64,000 bases of DNA from Simplicispira sp. 125 (GCF_003096555.1 NZ_QEKM01000001.1:3534001-3598000), one strand, 5' to 3'. Counted from the stretch's first letter, positions 45,817 through 54,890 are shown. Notes: generated from the sequence alone by a model not told the origin. Numbers and translations: made by a program.

Positions 45817-47058
45817 TCAGGGCCTTGTCATCTTGCACTCCGTGCCTTGGGCCAGCTCGTTGCCGGTATAGGCTGCGTCGGTGCGAAAGCCATAGTTGGT
45901 GCCATCCCAGCCCACCTTCACAGCCTTGCCGTCCACCGGCGCAATGGTGTTCACCACCTGGGGCAGCAGCAACTGATGGTCTTCGCCGCGCATGCGCACC
46001 GGGCCGACGACGGAGTCGATCGTCAGATCCTCCATCGCCCGTGCAACCTTCATCGGGTCGGTGGACTGTGCCTTGTTGATCGCTGCTGCGAGGAAGCGCG
46101 GCGTCATCTCGATGCGTGGCGCCAGAAATTCCTTGCCTGTCTTGGCTTTGTAGGCCTGCGCCAGTGCGTCTACCTTGGGGGTTGCTGCCTGGCCGGGGTG
46201 CCATTCGGCCACCCAGGTCAGCTGGCCGAGCTTGGCTTGCGAGACGGCCAGCACCGTGCCCGGAATGGAGCCCGCGCTGTGGTTGAAATAACGCAGGTTG
46301 TAGCCCGCATCGCCCGCCGCCTTGAGCAGCAGCGTCATGTCCTGGCCCCAGTTTCCTGTGATGACCGAATCGGCTCCGCTGCTTTTGATCTTGGCCAGGT
46401 AGGGAGCGAAATCTTTGACCCGGCCAATGGGGTGCAGAGTCTCGCCCACGAACTGCATATCGGGGCGTGCCAGTCCCACCATCTCGCGGCCGTAATGCGC
46501 CCATTGCTTGCCGTGCGCGTAGTCCTGGTTGAGCAGGTAGACCTTCTTGATGTCCGGCTGCTTCTTCACGTAGTTGGCGATGGCCTTCATCTTCATGGCC
46601 GTGTTCGCCTCGAGCTGGAAGTGCCAGAAATTACAGGCCTTGCCGGTCAGCTCGGGGTCGATGGAGGAGTGATTGAGCACGATCACTTCCTTGCCCGGAT
46701 TGCGCTGGTTGTGGCGCGCTGCGGCCTGCACCAGCGCCGTCACCACCGACGAGCCCGAACCACCGGTGACGATGGCGCGGGCGCCCTGGTCAATGGCGGC
46801 CTGCAGCGCGCTCTGGCTCTCCTGGGCCGAGAGCTTGCTGTCGAACTGCAGCAGCTGCAGCTTGGTGCCCTTGAGCACGCCGCCCTTGGCGTTGATGTCT
46901 TCCACGGCGTACTGGGTGTGCGTGAGCATCAGCTCGCCCACGTTGGCGAACGGCCCCGAGAGGGGGTCGATGTAGGCGATCTTGAAGGTGTCTTGTGCGT
47001 GGGCGGCGCTGGCGCACAGCAGGGCCGCTGCCGCCAGTGGCTTGAGAAGCGATTTCAT
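45817..47058 (-). CDS. Branched-chain amino acid-type ABC transporter substrate-binding protein (orphan)
   Basis: A 413-residue periplasmic binding protein of the LivK/HAAT family. A Sec signal peptide (MKSLLKPLAAAALLCASAAHA) precedes FKIAYIDPLSGPFANVG. No permease or ATPase gene is adjacent, so it must share another importer. The start overlaps the stop of the upstream tetR by 4 bp (ATGA). That coupling and the divergent acyl-CoA ligase suggest the ligand is an acid that the ligase activates, which is inference. Confidence 0.88.
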   Translation of the reverse strand: MKSLLKPLAAAALLCASAAHAQDTFKIAYIDPLSGPFANVGELMLTHTQYAVEDINAKGGVLKGTKLQLLQFDSKLSAQESQSALQAAIDQGARAIVTGGSGSSVVTALVQAAARHNQRNPGKEVIVLNHSSIDPELTGKACNFWHFQLEANTAMKMKAIANYVKKQPDIKKVYLLNQDYAHGKQWAHYGREMVGLARPDMQFVGETLHPIGRVKDFAPYLAKIKSSGADSVITGNWGQDMTLLLKAAGDAGYNLRYFNHSAGSIPGTVLAVSQAKLGQLTWVAEWHPGQAATPKVDALAQAYKAKTGKEFLAPRIEMTPRFLAAAINKAQSTDPMKVARAMEDLTIDSVVGPVRMRGEDHQLLLPQVVNTIAPVDGKAVKVGWDGTNYGFRTDAAYTGNELAQGTECKMTRP

Positions 47059-47777
47059 GGTGAGGAGGTCTCCGGGGTTGAAGGGGGATGGGATGCGCCG
47101 GGGCGGCGTTTGCTGCGCAAACCCAGCACGCGCCACGACAGTTGAGAGAGTTCGCGCACCACCTCGGCGGGCGAGAGGCGTCCGTCGGGCCGGTACCAGT
47201 GGTACAGAAAGCCTGGCAGGCTGCAGGCCGCCAGCGCGGTCAGGCGCGTTTCCTTGAAATCGAACATGCCGTCCTGCCGGCCTTCCTCCATCAGGGTGCA
47301 CAGGCGTTCGTAGAAGTGGTTGGCCAGCTTCTTTTGCATGGCGATGTACTCGGGCCGGTACACCTGGGGCTCGCGGTACGGAAAGAAGGCTGCGGGGTGG
47401 TGCTCGATGGTGGAGCGGATCAGCCGCTCGATGCCTTCCGTGACTTTGGTGTGTGCGGGGCGGTGGTCGTCCTCCGGGAAATCCATGGCTGTAAAGCAGG
47501 CCACGGTGGGCCGCCACGACAGTGTTTCGAAGATTTCCTGCTTGTTGTGAAAGTAGTAGTAGACATAGGGCTTGGTCACGCCCAGCGCGCTCACGATCTG
47601 CTCCATCGTGGTGTTGGCGTAGCCCTGCTGGTCGAACAACACCTCGGCGGCCTTGAGGATGCGCTCGCGCTTTTCGTCGGTACTGGCCGTAGATGTCTTC
47701 TGGCGCCCGCGCGCCTTGACCGGCGACGTGCCCAGTGTGGCTGCGGTTGGTGTTGGTGTCGCTCTGGTTATACCCAT
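47055..47777 (-). CDS. TetR family transcriptional regulator
   Basis: A 240-residue TetR-family repressor. The HTH is in ILKAAEVLFDQQGYANTTM followed by QIVSALGVTKPYVYYYFHNK. The C-terminal ligand domain is unassigned. ATG 47777 was used; ATG 47786 and a further upstream codon are possible. The start codon lies inside the palindrome TACCCATGGGTA, a likely operator, so the gene is probably autoregulated. It is translationally coupled to the binding protein and divergent from the acyl-CoA ligase. Confidence 0.88.
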   Translation of the reverse strand: MGITRATPTPTAATLGTSPVKARGRQKTSTASTDEKRERILKAAEVLFDQQGYANTTMEQIVSALGVTKPYVYYYFHNKQEIFETLSWRPTVACFTAMDFPEDDHRPAHTKVTEGIERLIRSTIEHHPAAFFPYREPQVYRPEYIAMQKKLANHFYERLCTLMEEGRQDGMFDFKETRLTALAACSLPGFLYHWYRPDGRLSPAEVVRELSQLSWRVLGLRSKRRPGASHPPSTPETSSP

Positions 47778-47803
47778 GGGTATCATTGTTCTACCAATCG
47801 GTA
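47771..47803. promoter_or_regulatory. Paired TetR-type operator palindromes
   Basis: TACCCATGGGTA (47771-47782) is a perfect palindrome and TACCAATCGGTA (47792-47803) has the same TACCnnnnGGTA ends. Their centres are 21 bp apart, two helical turns. The second touches TATATT at 47804, a possible -10 of the ligase gene. Binding of the adjacent TetR protein is inferred. Confidence 0.6.
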
Positions 47804-47886
47804 TATATTGGCAAGACGCTGGCAGGGCCATGCGCCTATCGCAAACCCTGAGTCACGGCGGAATAAGACACACAGGAGACACATTC

Positions 47887-49512
47887 ATGACCGATCCCAT
47901 CCCTGGCGCCGCAGGCGCGCCCCTTGCACAGCCCCTGCATGAATACCTGCGCGGCCATGCGCGCGCCACCCCTGAAGGCGTGGCCTGCATCTGGTACGGG
48001 CACACCATCACCTGGGCCGAGCTGGACCGCGCCAGCGATGCCTTTGCCGCGCGCCTGCAGGCCCTGGGGGTGAAAAAGGGCGACCCGGTAGCGCTGTTCC
48101 TGAACAACTGTCCGCAGTACCTCATGGCGCACTTCGGCATCCAGAAGATCGGTGCCATCGTCTGCCCCTGCGGCCCGTTGAACAAAGAGCACGAACTGCA
48201 ATACCAGCTGGGCGACCTGCAGGCGCGCGTCATCGTGGCGGCCGAATCCCTCTTGCCCGTGGTGGACAAGGTGCGCGCCCAAACGGCATTGCAGCATGTG
48301 TTTGTCGTGCGCTACGCCGAACTGCTGCCCGATGCCCCCGCCATTGATGTGCCGGCGGAGTTGCTGGCCATGCGTGCCGCGGCCGCAACCGTGCCCGCCG
48401 GGTGCGAAGACTTTCTGGCCACCGTGCGCGCGGGCGGCTCGCCCGCTCCGGTGCAGATCGCCATGGACGATGTGGCACTGATGACCTACACCTCGGGCAC
48501 CACGGGCTTGCCCAAGGGCGCCATGCTGACCTATGGCAATGCATTGTTCAAGACGGCGGCGGCCGCGCAATGCAACGGTGTGCGCGGCGACGATGTGCTG
48601 CTGTCTGTCGCGCCGCTGTACCACATTGCCGGCATGGTCATGGGCGTGAACGTGCCGGTATTCACGGGCGCCACCTCGGTGCTGATGTACCGCTTTGACC
48701 CCCTGGGCGTGGCGCAGGCGCTGGAGCGCCACCGCGTGGGCTGGTGGTACAGCATCGCCCCCATGAACGCCGCCCTGATGCAGGTGCCCGGCCTGCGCGA
48801 GCGCGACCTGACAGCGCTGCGCATGAACCCGGTCACCAGCTTCGGCATCACGCTGACCGAGGCGCTGGCGCAGCAGTGGAAACAGTTTGCTCCGAACTGC
48901 GCCAGTTTTGAGGCCTCGTATGGCCTGTCGGAAACCCACACCGTGGACACCAGCATGCCGCATGACGCGATTCGCTGGGGCACCCAGGGCAAGGCCGTGC
49001 CGGGCAACGAAATCCGCATCATCGACCCCGAAACGGGCGCCACGCTGCCGGCGGGTGAAATGGGCGAAATCATCGTGCGCGGCCCCGGCAACTTCAAGGG
49101 CTACTGGAACAAGCCCGAGGCCACCGCGCAGACGCTGCGCAATGGCTGGGTGCATACCGGCGACATGGGCCGGATCGACGCTGACGGCTACCTCACCTTC
49201 ACGGGCCGCTTCAAGGAAATGATCAAGGTCTCGGGCTACAGCGTGTTCCCCGAAGAAGTGGAGGCCATCTTGTGCAAGCACCCCGCCGTGGCCCAGGCGG
49301 CGGTGATCGGCGTGCCCGATGCCGAAAAGGGAGAGATCGTGCGTGCCTTCATTGTGAAGAAACCGGGCCAGGACGTGGACGCCGCAGCCTTGCTGCAATG
49401 GGCGCGCGAGAACATGGCCACCTACAAGGCGCCGCGCGAGCTGCGTTTCATCGACGCCTTGCCGTCAACCGGCGCAGGCAAGGTGCTGCGCCGCATGCTC
49501 AAGGACGAGTGA
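47887..49512 (+). CDS. AMP-dependent acyl-CoA synthetase/ligase
   Basis: A 541-residue class I adenylate-forming enzyme that activates a carboxylic acid to its CoA thioester. The P-loop motif is YTSGTTGLPKG, and the ASYGLSE, HTGDMGRIDADGYLTFTGR and catalytic-lysine ends (TGAGKVLRR) are intact. The closest families are crotonobetaine/carnitine-CoA and medium-chain acyl-CoA ligases; the substrate is not certain. ATG 47887 has AGGAG upstream (47873-47877). It is divergent from tetR and lies 245 bp before the carboxylase fusion. Confidence 0.88.
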   Translation: MTDPIPGAAGAPLAQPLHEYLRGHARATPEGVACIWYGHTITWAELDRASDAFAARLQALGVKKGDPVALFLNNCPQYLMAHFGIQKIGAIVCPCGPLNKEHELQYQLGDLQARVIVAAESLLPVVDKVRAQTALQHVFVVRYAELLPDAPAIDVPAELLAMRAAAATVPAGCEDFLATVRAGGSPAPVQIAMDDVALMTYTSGTTGLPKGAMLTYGNALFKTAAAAQCNGVRGDDVLLSVAPLYHIAGMVMGVNVPVFTGATSVLMYRFDPLGVAQALERHRVGWWYSIAPMNAALMQVPGLRERDLTALRMNPVTSFGITLTEALAQQWKQFAPNCASFEASYGLSETHTVDTSMPHDAIRWGTQGKAVPGNEIRIIDPETGATLPAGEMGEIIVRGPGNFKGYWNKPEATAQTLRNGWVHTGDMGRIDADGYLTFTGRFKEMIKVSGYSVFPEEVEAILCKHPAVAQAAVIGVPDAEKGEIVRAFIVKKPGQDVDAAALLQWARENMATYKAPRELRFIDALPSTGAGKVLRRMLKDE

Positions 49513-49521
49513 CACCCCCCT

Positions 49522-49585
49522 GTGGCGCTGCGCGCCTTCCCCCCGCTCTCGCAGCGCTGCGCGCTGCGGGCAGGGGGGGCGCCAC
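49522..49585. repeat. GC-rich long imperfect hairpin downstream of the acyl-CoA ligase
   Basis: The ends GTGGCGC (49522-49528) and GCGCCAC (49579-49585) pair, CCCCCC (49539-49544) can pair with GGGGGG (49573-49578), and a perfect palindrome CGCAGCGCTGCG lies in the centre (49550-49561). I recall similar elements dispersed in Comamonadaceae genomes. It may end or stabilise the transcript; no U-tract is seen. Confidence 0.6.
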
Positions 49586-49700
49586 CAGCGCACGCAAGCG
49601 AAGCGCCGCCTAGGCAGCTTGGCGGCCCTTGCGCGGCTGCCCTGGCCTGGGCAGCGCCTGTTTCACACGCAGCGCCTAGATCATTGAGATGTCACCGAAA

Positions 49701-49750
49701 TAGGCCTGCAGCGCTTATGCAGCAAACGCTGGCAGCTATCAAAAAAGAAG
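49701..49750 (-). repeat. Dispersed palindromic repeat, copy D (upstream of the carboxylase)
   Basis: It contains TAGGCCTGCAGCGCTTATGC, AGCAAACGCTGG and CAGCTATCAAAAAA. It ends 8 bp before the carboxylase start, and another copy lies within that gene. Confidence 0.75.
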
Positions 49751-49757
49751 CAAAACC

Positions 49758-52700
49758 ATGAACTCGCCGTATTTTTCCAAAGTCTTGATCGCCAACCGGG
49801 GAGAGGTGGCCCTGCGCATTGCGCGTGCGCTGCACGACCTGGGAGTTGCCAGCGTTGCGGTGTATGCCGACGACGACGCCCAGGCGCCCCATGTGCATGC
49901 CGCCATCGAGGCCGTGGCGCTGGGAGCCACCGGGCCTGCGGCCTACCTGGACGCTGCGCGGCTGCTGGCCATTGCGCAGGCCACAGGCTGTGATGCCGTG
50001 CACCCCGGCTACGGTTTCTTGAGCGAGCGCGCCGACTTTGCCCAGGCTTGCCAGGCGGCGGGCCTGCGCTTCATTGGTCCCACGCCCGCGCAGTTGGCGC
50101 TGTTTGGCGACAAGGCCCAGGCGCGCGCGTTGGCGCAGCGTTGCAGCGTGCCGCTGATGCCGGGCACGCAGCACGAGGTCACGCTCGAAGAGGCCCAGTC
50201 TTTCTGGCAGTCCCAGCAGGTGGATGGACGGAAGGTGGGCATCGTCATCAAGGCCATTGGCGGTGGCGGTGGGCGCGGTATGCGCGCCGTGCAGTCTGAG
50301 GCCGAACTGCCTGCCGCGTGGGACACCTGCCGCCGCGAGGCGCAGGCCGCCTTCGGCGTGGCGGGCGTTTACGTGGAGCGCCTGATGGAGAACGCGCGCC
50401 ACATCGAGGTGCAGGTGCTGGGCGATGGAGCGCAGGCGATTGCCCTGGGCGAGCGCGAATGCACGCTGCAGCGGCGCTTCCAGAAACTGGTGGAGATTGC
50501 GCCCAGCCCCTCCCTCACGCAGGAGCTTCGCCAGCGCATCACGGCAGACGCCCTGACGATGGCGCGCACCGTGGCCTATGAGGGATTGGGCACCTTTGAA
50601 TTCCTGGTGGATCTGGCTTGCGAATCATTGCCCTACGTTTTCATCGAAGCCAATCCGCGCCTGCAGGTCGAACACACCATCACCGAAGAGGTCACGGGTG
50701 TGGACCTGGTGCAGGCGCAGATCCAGCTGGCGGCAGGCCAAAGCCTGCACGACCTGGGCCTGGACCCGGCCGCGCCGCCGCCGGTACGGGGCTATGCCAT
50801 GCAATGGCGCATCAACGCCGAAACGCTGGATGCGCAGGGCGGCGCGGTGGCGGGCAGCGGCGCGCTGACGCGCTTTGACCTGCCTGCCGGGCCGGGCGTA
50901 CGTGTGGACACCCACGGTGTGGCCGGCGCCACGCCTTCGCCCCACTACGACACGCTGCTGGCCAAGCTCATCGTGTCCTCGCGCAGCAGCCACTTTGCCG
51001 ATGTGCTGCGCCGCTCGCAACGTGCCCTGGCCGAGTGCCGCATTGAAGGCGTCGCTACCAACCTTTCGCTGCTACGCGCCGTGGCCGAGCGGCCTGAGAT
51101 GGCCAGCCAGCAGGTGCACACGCGCTGGGTGGAGCAGGTGCTGCCAGCGTTGCTGTATGCTACTAAAAAGATAGCTGATAGCGCTTATCTTGTAAGCGCT
51201 GGAGGCCAAAATCATTCAAACTCTGCAACCGCCACCCCCTTGGCCGCAGCCGACCCGAACAGCGTTTGCGCCCCCATGCCCGCACGCCTGGTGCAGTGGG
51301 CCGTGGCCGTGGGCGATGTGGTGGCGGCCGGTGCCGACCTGGCGGTGCTCGAATCCATGAAGATGGAGCATGTGCTGCTGGCGCCCCATGCCGGGCGTGT
51401 GCAGTCGATGGCCGCAGCGCCCGGGGCGTATCTGGTGCAGGCCCAGCCGCTGCTGGTGCTTGCACCCGTGCAGGACGCCGCCGCAGTGGCGCAGGCCCAG
51501 GCGCACGAGAGCGACCCGGACCACATTCGCGCCGACCTGCAGCGTGTCATCGACCGCCACGCCTTCACCCTCGACGTCCATCGCCCCGCTGCAGTGGCCA
51601 AGCGCCACGCGCAAGGCCAGCGCACGGCGCGCGAGAACATTGCCGACCTGTGCGATGCAGGCAGCTTCATCGAATACGGTGCGCTGGCCGTGGCCGCGCA
51701 GGCCCGCCGCCGCAGCATGGACGACCTCATCGCCAACACCCCGGCCGACGGCATGGTGACGGGCATTGGCGCCGTCAACGGCGCGCAATGCGGTGAGGAG
51801 CGGGCGCGCACGGTCGTCATGGCCTACGACGCCACCGTGCTCGCGGGCACGCAGGGCGCGCGCAACCATGCCAAGACCGACCGCATGCTGGGCGTGGCGC
51901 TCGACCAGCAATTGCCCGTGGTGCTGTTTGCCGAAGGCGGCGGCGGCCGCCCGGGCGATACCGACATCCCCGTGGTGGCGGGCCTGCATGTCCATACTTT
52001 TGCCAGCTACGCCGCGCTGTCGGGCCAGGTGCCCGTGGTGGGCATCACGGCCGGGCGCTGCTTTGCCGGCAACGCTGCCCTGCTGGGCTGCAGCGACGTC
52101 ATCATCGCCACGCGCCAAAGCAACATCGGCATGGGCGGCCCGGCCATGATCGAGGGCGGCGGCCTGGGCGTCTTCAAGCCCGAGCAGATTGGCCCGAGCA
52201 GCGTGCAGCACGCCAACGGCGTGATCGACGTGCTGGTCGAGGACGAGGTGCAAGCCGTGGCCGCCGCACGCCACTATCTGTCGTTCTTCCAGGGGCGCCG
52301 GGCCGACTGGAGCGCGCCCGACCAGCGCGCCCTGCGCAGCGTGGTGCCCGAAAACCGCCTGCGTGTGTACGACACCCGCACCGCCATGAGCGGCCTGGTG
52401 GACGAAGGCAGCCTGCTGGCGCTGCGCACCGGCTTTGGCGCCGGCATCCATACCGCGCTGGCGCGCATCGAGGGGCGCCCCGTGGGCTTGCTGGCCAACA
52501 ACCCGCTGCACCTGGGCGGCGCCATCGACGCCGATGCGGCCGACAAAGCCGCGCGCTTCATGCAACTGTGCAACGCGCATGGCCTGCCCATCGTCAGCCT
52601 GATCGACACGCCCGGCTTCATGGTCGGCCCCGAGGTCGAGCAGACGGCGCAGGTGCGCCATGTGAGCCGCCTGTTCGTCACCGCCGCGCACCTGCGCGTG

Positions 52701-53069
52701 CCGTTTTTCAGCGTGGTGCTGCGCAAAGGCTACGGCCTGGGCGCCATGGGCATGGCGGCCGGTGGCCTGCATGCGCCCGTGTTCACCGTGGCCTGGCCCA
52801 CGGGGGAGTTTGGCGCCATGGGGCTGGAGGGCGCGGTGCGCCTGGGTTTCAAGAAAGAACTCGAAGCCCTCCCCGAAGGCCCCGAGCGCGAAGCGCTGTA
52901 CCAAAAGCTGGTCGCCAAGTCGTATGCCAACGGCGAAGCCATGCACATGGCCGCCACGCTGGAGATCGACGCCGTGATCGACCCGTTGGACACGCGCACC
53001 TGGCTGGCGCGGGGGTTGGCCTCGGCGCGCGTGGGTGCACTCGGAGCGCGCTTTATCGACACCTGGTAG
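49758..53069 (+). CDS. Single-chain biotin-dependent acyl-CoA carboxylase (BC-BCCP-CT fusion)
   Basis: A 1103-residue protein carrying all parts of an acyl-CoA carboxylase. The biotin carboxylase ATP-grasp domain covers residues 1 to about 450 (KVLIANRGEVALRIARAL, GGGGRGMRAV, FIEANPRLQVEHTITEEV). The biotinyl domain lies at about 505-575 with biotin acceptor Lys535 (ESMKMEH). The carboxyltransferase halves follow from about 590 to the end (GGGRPGD, GMAAGGLHAPVFTVAWP). Most bacteria encode these parts separately. The acyl substrate is not predictable. The linker at about 467-488 is read from a dispersed repeat. The neighbouring acyl-CoA ligase could supply substrate. Confidence 0.9.
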   Translation: MNSPYFSKVLIANRGEVALRIARALHDLGVASVAVYADDDAQAPHVHAAIEAVALGATGPAAYLDAARLLAIAQATGCDAVHPGYGFLSERADFAQACQAAGLRFIGPTPAQLALFGDKAQARALAQRCSVPLMPGTQHEVTLEEAQSFWQSQQVDGRKVGIVIKAIGGGGGRGMRAVQSEAELPAAWDTCRREAQAAFGVAGVYVERLMENARHIEVQVLGDGAQAIALGERECTLQRRFQKLVEIAPSPSLTQELRQRITADALTMARTVAYEGLGTFEFLVDLACESLPYVFIEANPRLQVEHTITEEVTGVDLVQAQIQLAAGQSLHDLGLDPAAPPPVRGYAMQWRINAETLDAQGGAVAGSGALTRFDLPAGPGVRVDTHGVAGATPSPHYDTLLAKLIVSSRSSHFADVLRRSQRALAECRIEGVATNLSLLRAVAERPEMASQQVHTRWVEQVLPALLYATKKIADSAYLVSAGGQNHSNSATATPLAAADPNSVCAPMPARLVQWAVAVGDVVAAGADLAVLESMKMEHVLLAPHAGRVQSMAAAPGAYLVQAQPLLVLAPVQDAAAVAQAQAHESDPDHIRADLQRVIDRHAFTLDVHRPAAVAKRHAQGQRTARENIADLCDAGSFIEYGALAVAAQARRRSMDDLIANTPADGMVTGIGAVNGAQCGEERARTVVMAYDATVLAGTQGARNHAKTDRMLGVALDQQLPVVLFAEGGGGRPGDTDIPVVAGLHVHTFASYAALSGQVPVVGITAGRCFAGNAALLGCSDVIIATRQSNIGMGGPAMIEGGGLGVFKPEQIGPSSVQHANGVIDVLVEDEVQAVAAARHYLSFFQGRRADWSAPDQRALRSVVPENRLRVYDTRTAMSGLVDEGSLLALRTGFGAGIHTALARIEGRPVGLLANNPLHLGGAIDADAADKAARFMQLCNAHGLPIVSLIDTPGFMVGPEVEQTAQVRHVSRLFVTAAHLRVPFFSVVLRKGYGLGAMGMAAGGLHAPVFTVAWPTGEFGAMGLEGAVRLGFKKELEALPEGPEREALYQKLVAKSYANGEAMHMAATLEIDAVIDPLDTRTWLARGLASARVGALGARFIDTW
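51158..51220 (+). repeat. Dispersed palindromic repeat, copy E (inside the carboxylase)
   Basis: It reads ATAGCTGATAGCGCTTATC then TTGTAAGCGCTGGAGGCC. The AGCTGATAGCGCTTA core and the GCGCTGGAGGCC end match copy B. The repeat is in frame and encodes part of the linker (KKIADSAYLVSAGGQNHS) between biotin carboxylase and biotinyl domains. Confidence 0.75.
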
Positions 53070-53218
53070 ATCCTTGCGCCCGGCCCGTGGCAAGGCCGTG
53101 GTGCGGGCAGGGGCGTGCCCTGTTCACGCGGTGGCCGTGCTAAGCTGAAACGCTTGTCAGCCGCACCGGGCGAGCCTGCCCGGCGCAGGCCTTATCGCAC
53201 CCATCACGGAGTTCCCCC

Positions 53219-54349
53219 ATGCCCGGTCTTTTGCCCGATATCGATCCCGACGGTTTGCTCGAATTTTCGGTGGTCTACACCGACCGCGCGCTCAACCACA
53301 TGTCCAAACGCTTTACCGGCGTCATGCAGGACATCCTGGGCACGCTCAAAGAGGTCTACCACGCCCACACCGCCGTACTGGTGCCCGGCAGCGGCACCTT
53401 TGGCATGGAGGCCGTGGCGCGCCAGTTTGCCAACCAGCAAAAAGTGCTGATCGTGCGCAACGGCTGGTTCAGCTACCGCTGGAGCCAGATTTTTGATGCC
53501 GACAAAGGCCTGGGCGGCGGCGCCATCGTGTGCAAAGCCCGCAAGCAGGGCGATGGCCCGCAGGCGCCCTGGGCCCCGTGCCCGGCAGACGAAGTGGTGG
53601 CCGCCATCCGCGCCGAGCAACCCAAGGTGGTGTTCGCCCCCCATGTCGAGACCGCCAGCGGCATCATCCTGAGCGACGACTACCTGCGCGCCATCAGCGC
53701 TGCCGCACACGAGGTGGGCGCGCTGTTCGTGCTCGACTGCGTGGCCTCGGGGGCGATGTGGGTGGACATGCAGGCCACGGGCGTCGATGTGCTGATTTCC
53801 GCGCCGCAAAAGGGCTGGAGCAGTTCGCCCTGCTGCGCCATGGTGATGCTGAGTGAGCGCGCGCGCTTGGGCCTAGAAGGCACGACGAGCAGCAGCTTCT
53901 CGTGCGATCTGAAGAAGTGGATGCAAATCGCCGAAGGCTACGAAAAAGGCCAGCACGCCTACCACACCACCATGCCTACCGACGCGCTGGTACGCCTGCG
54001 CGATGTGATGCTGGAGACGCGGGAATATGGTTTTGACAAGGTGCGCCAGGAGCAGATCGAACTGGGTGCCCAGGTGCGCGCGCTGCTCGAATCGCGCGGC
54101 TTCCCCAGCGTGGCTGCCGAAGGCTGGAAGGCGCCCGGCGTGGTGGTCAGCTACACCACGGACCCCGGCATCCAGAACGCCAGCAAGTTCGCTGCCGTGG
54201 GCCTGCAAACGGCCTCGGGCGTGCCGCTGCAGTGCGACGAGGGGCCGGACTTCAAGAGCTTCCGCATTGGCCTGTTCGGCCTGGAGAAGTGGCACAACGT
54301 GGAGCGCACGGTGGGCCACCTGCGCTCGGCACTGGATCAAATCGCCTGA
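53219..54349 (+). CDS. Class V aminotransferase (alanine-glyoxylate/serine-pyruvate type)
   Basis: A 376-residue PLP enzyme. VPGSGTFGMEAVARQF forms the phosphate-binding loop, FVLDCVASGAMW holds the Asp that pairs with the PLP nitrogen, and Lys198 in SAPQKGWS is the Schiff-base lysine. The fold matches alanine-glyoxylate or serine-pyruvate aminotransferases; substrate is uncertain. It lies 149 bp after the carboxylase, in the same direction, and 13 bp before ogt, so it may share a transcript with either. Confidence 0.85.
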   Translation: MPGLLPDIDPDGLLEFSVVYTDRALNHMSKRFTGVMQDILGTLKEVYHAHTAVLVPGSGTFGMEAVARQFANQQKVLIVRNGWFSYRWSQIFDADKGLGGGAIVCKARKQGDGPQAPWAPCPADEVVAAIRAEQPKVVFAPHVETASGIILSDDYLRAISAAAHEVGALFVLDCVASGAMWVDMQATGVDVLISAPQKGWSSSPCCAMVMLSERARLGLEGTTSSSFSCDLKKWMQIAEGYEKGQHAYHTTMPTDALVRLRDVMLETREYGFDKVRQEQIELGAQVRALLESRGFPSVAAEGWKAPGVVVSYTTDPGIQNASKFAAVGLQTASGVPLQCDEGPDFKSFRIGLFGLEKWHNVERTVGHLRSALDQIA

Positions 54350-54362
54350 CCACCTCCGGCCC

Positions 54363-54890
54363 ATGGCCTTGCTCTCGCGCCAGCTCTCCACCCCCTTGGG
54401 CGAGATGCTGGCCGTGGCCTCGCCCCAGGGCCTGTGCCTCCTTGAATTCGTGGGCCAGGGCGGCGTGGAGCGCGAGCTGGCCCAGGTCGAGGCCGCGCGT
54501 GGCGGCCCGGCGCAGCCGGGCGACAGCGCGGTGCTGACGCAGACGGCCCACGAACTGGCCGAATATTTCGCCGGGCAACGCCAGCGCTTTGGCGTGCCGC
54601 TGGACCTGGTGGGCACCCCCTTCCAACTCAGTGCCTGGCAGGCCCTGCTGGCCATCCCCTACGGGCAGACGCGCAGCTACGCAAGCCAAGCCCGCGCCAT
54701 CGCCCGCCCCAACGCCACGCGCGCCGTGGCGGCGGCCAACGGGCAGAACAAGGTCTCCATCATCGTGCCCTGCCACCGCGTGATCGGCAGCGATGGCAGC
54801 CTCACCGGCTTTGGCGGCGGCCTGCCGCGCAAGCGGGCGCTGCTGGCGCTGGAGTCGCCACCGGGGCGTGGCTTGTTTGCTGAAGCGTAG
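54363..54890 (+). CDS. ogt: Methylated-DNA--protein-cysteine S-methyltransferase
   Basis: A 175-residue suicide repair protein that removes methyl groups from O6-methylguanine. The acceptor Cys137 is in IIVPCHRVIGS, the preceding HTH includes TRAVAAANGQN, and the N-terminal domain is normal. ATG 54363 starts MALLSRQLSTPLGE; the longer frame is antisense-like reading of the aminotransferase. Length and composition fit Ogt rather than the Ada fusion. Confidence 0.94.
   Translation: MALLSRQLSTPLGEMLAVASPQGLCLLEFVGQGGVERELAQVEAARGGPAQPGDSAVLTQTAHELAEYFAGQRQRFGVPLDLVGTPFQLSAWQALLAIPYGQTRSYASQARAIARPNATRAVAAANGQNKVSIIVPCHRVIGSDGSLTGFGGGLPRKRALLALESPPGRGLFAEA

Noticed and set aside
45847..47145. 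432-residue open frame on the plus strand opposite the binding protein
   Set aside because: It is a shadow of the real minus-strand gene, whose signal peptide and family motifs are clear.
51216..53093. 625-residue open frame on the minus strand opposite the carboxylase
   Set aside because: Composition (His/Gly/Gln/Arg) is typical of antisense reading of high-GC coding sequence, and the plus-strand domains are unmistakable.
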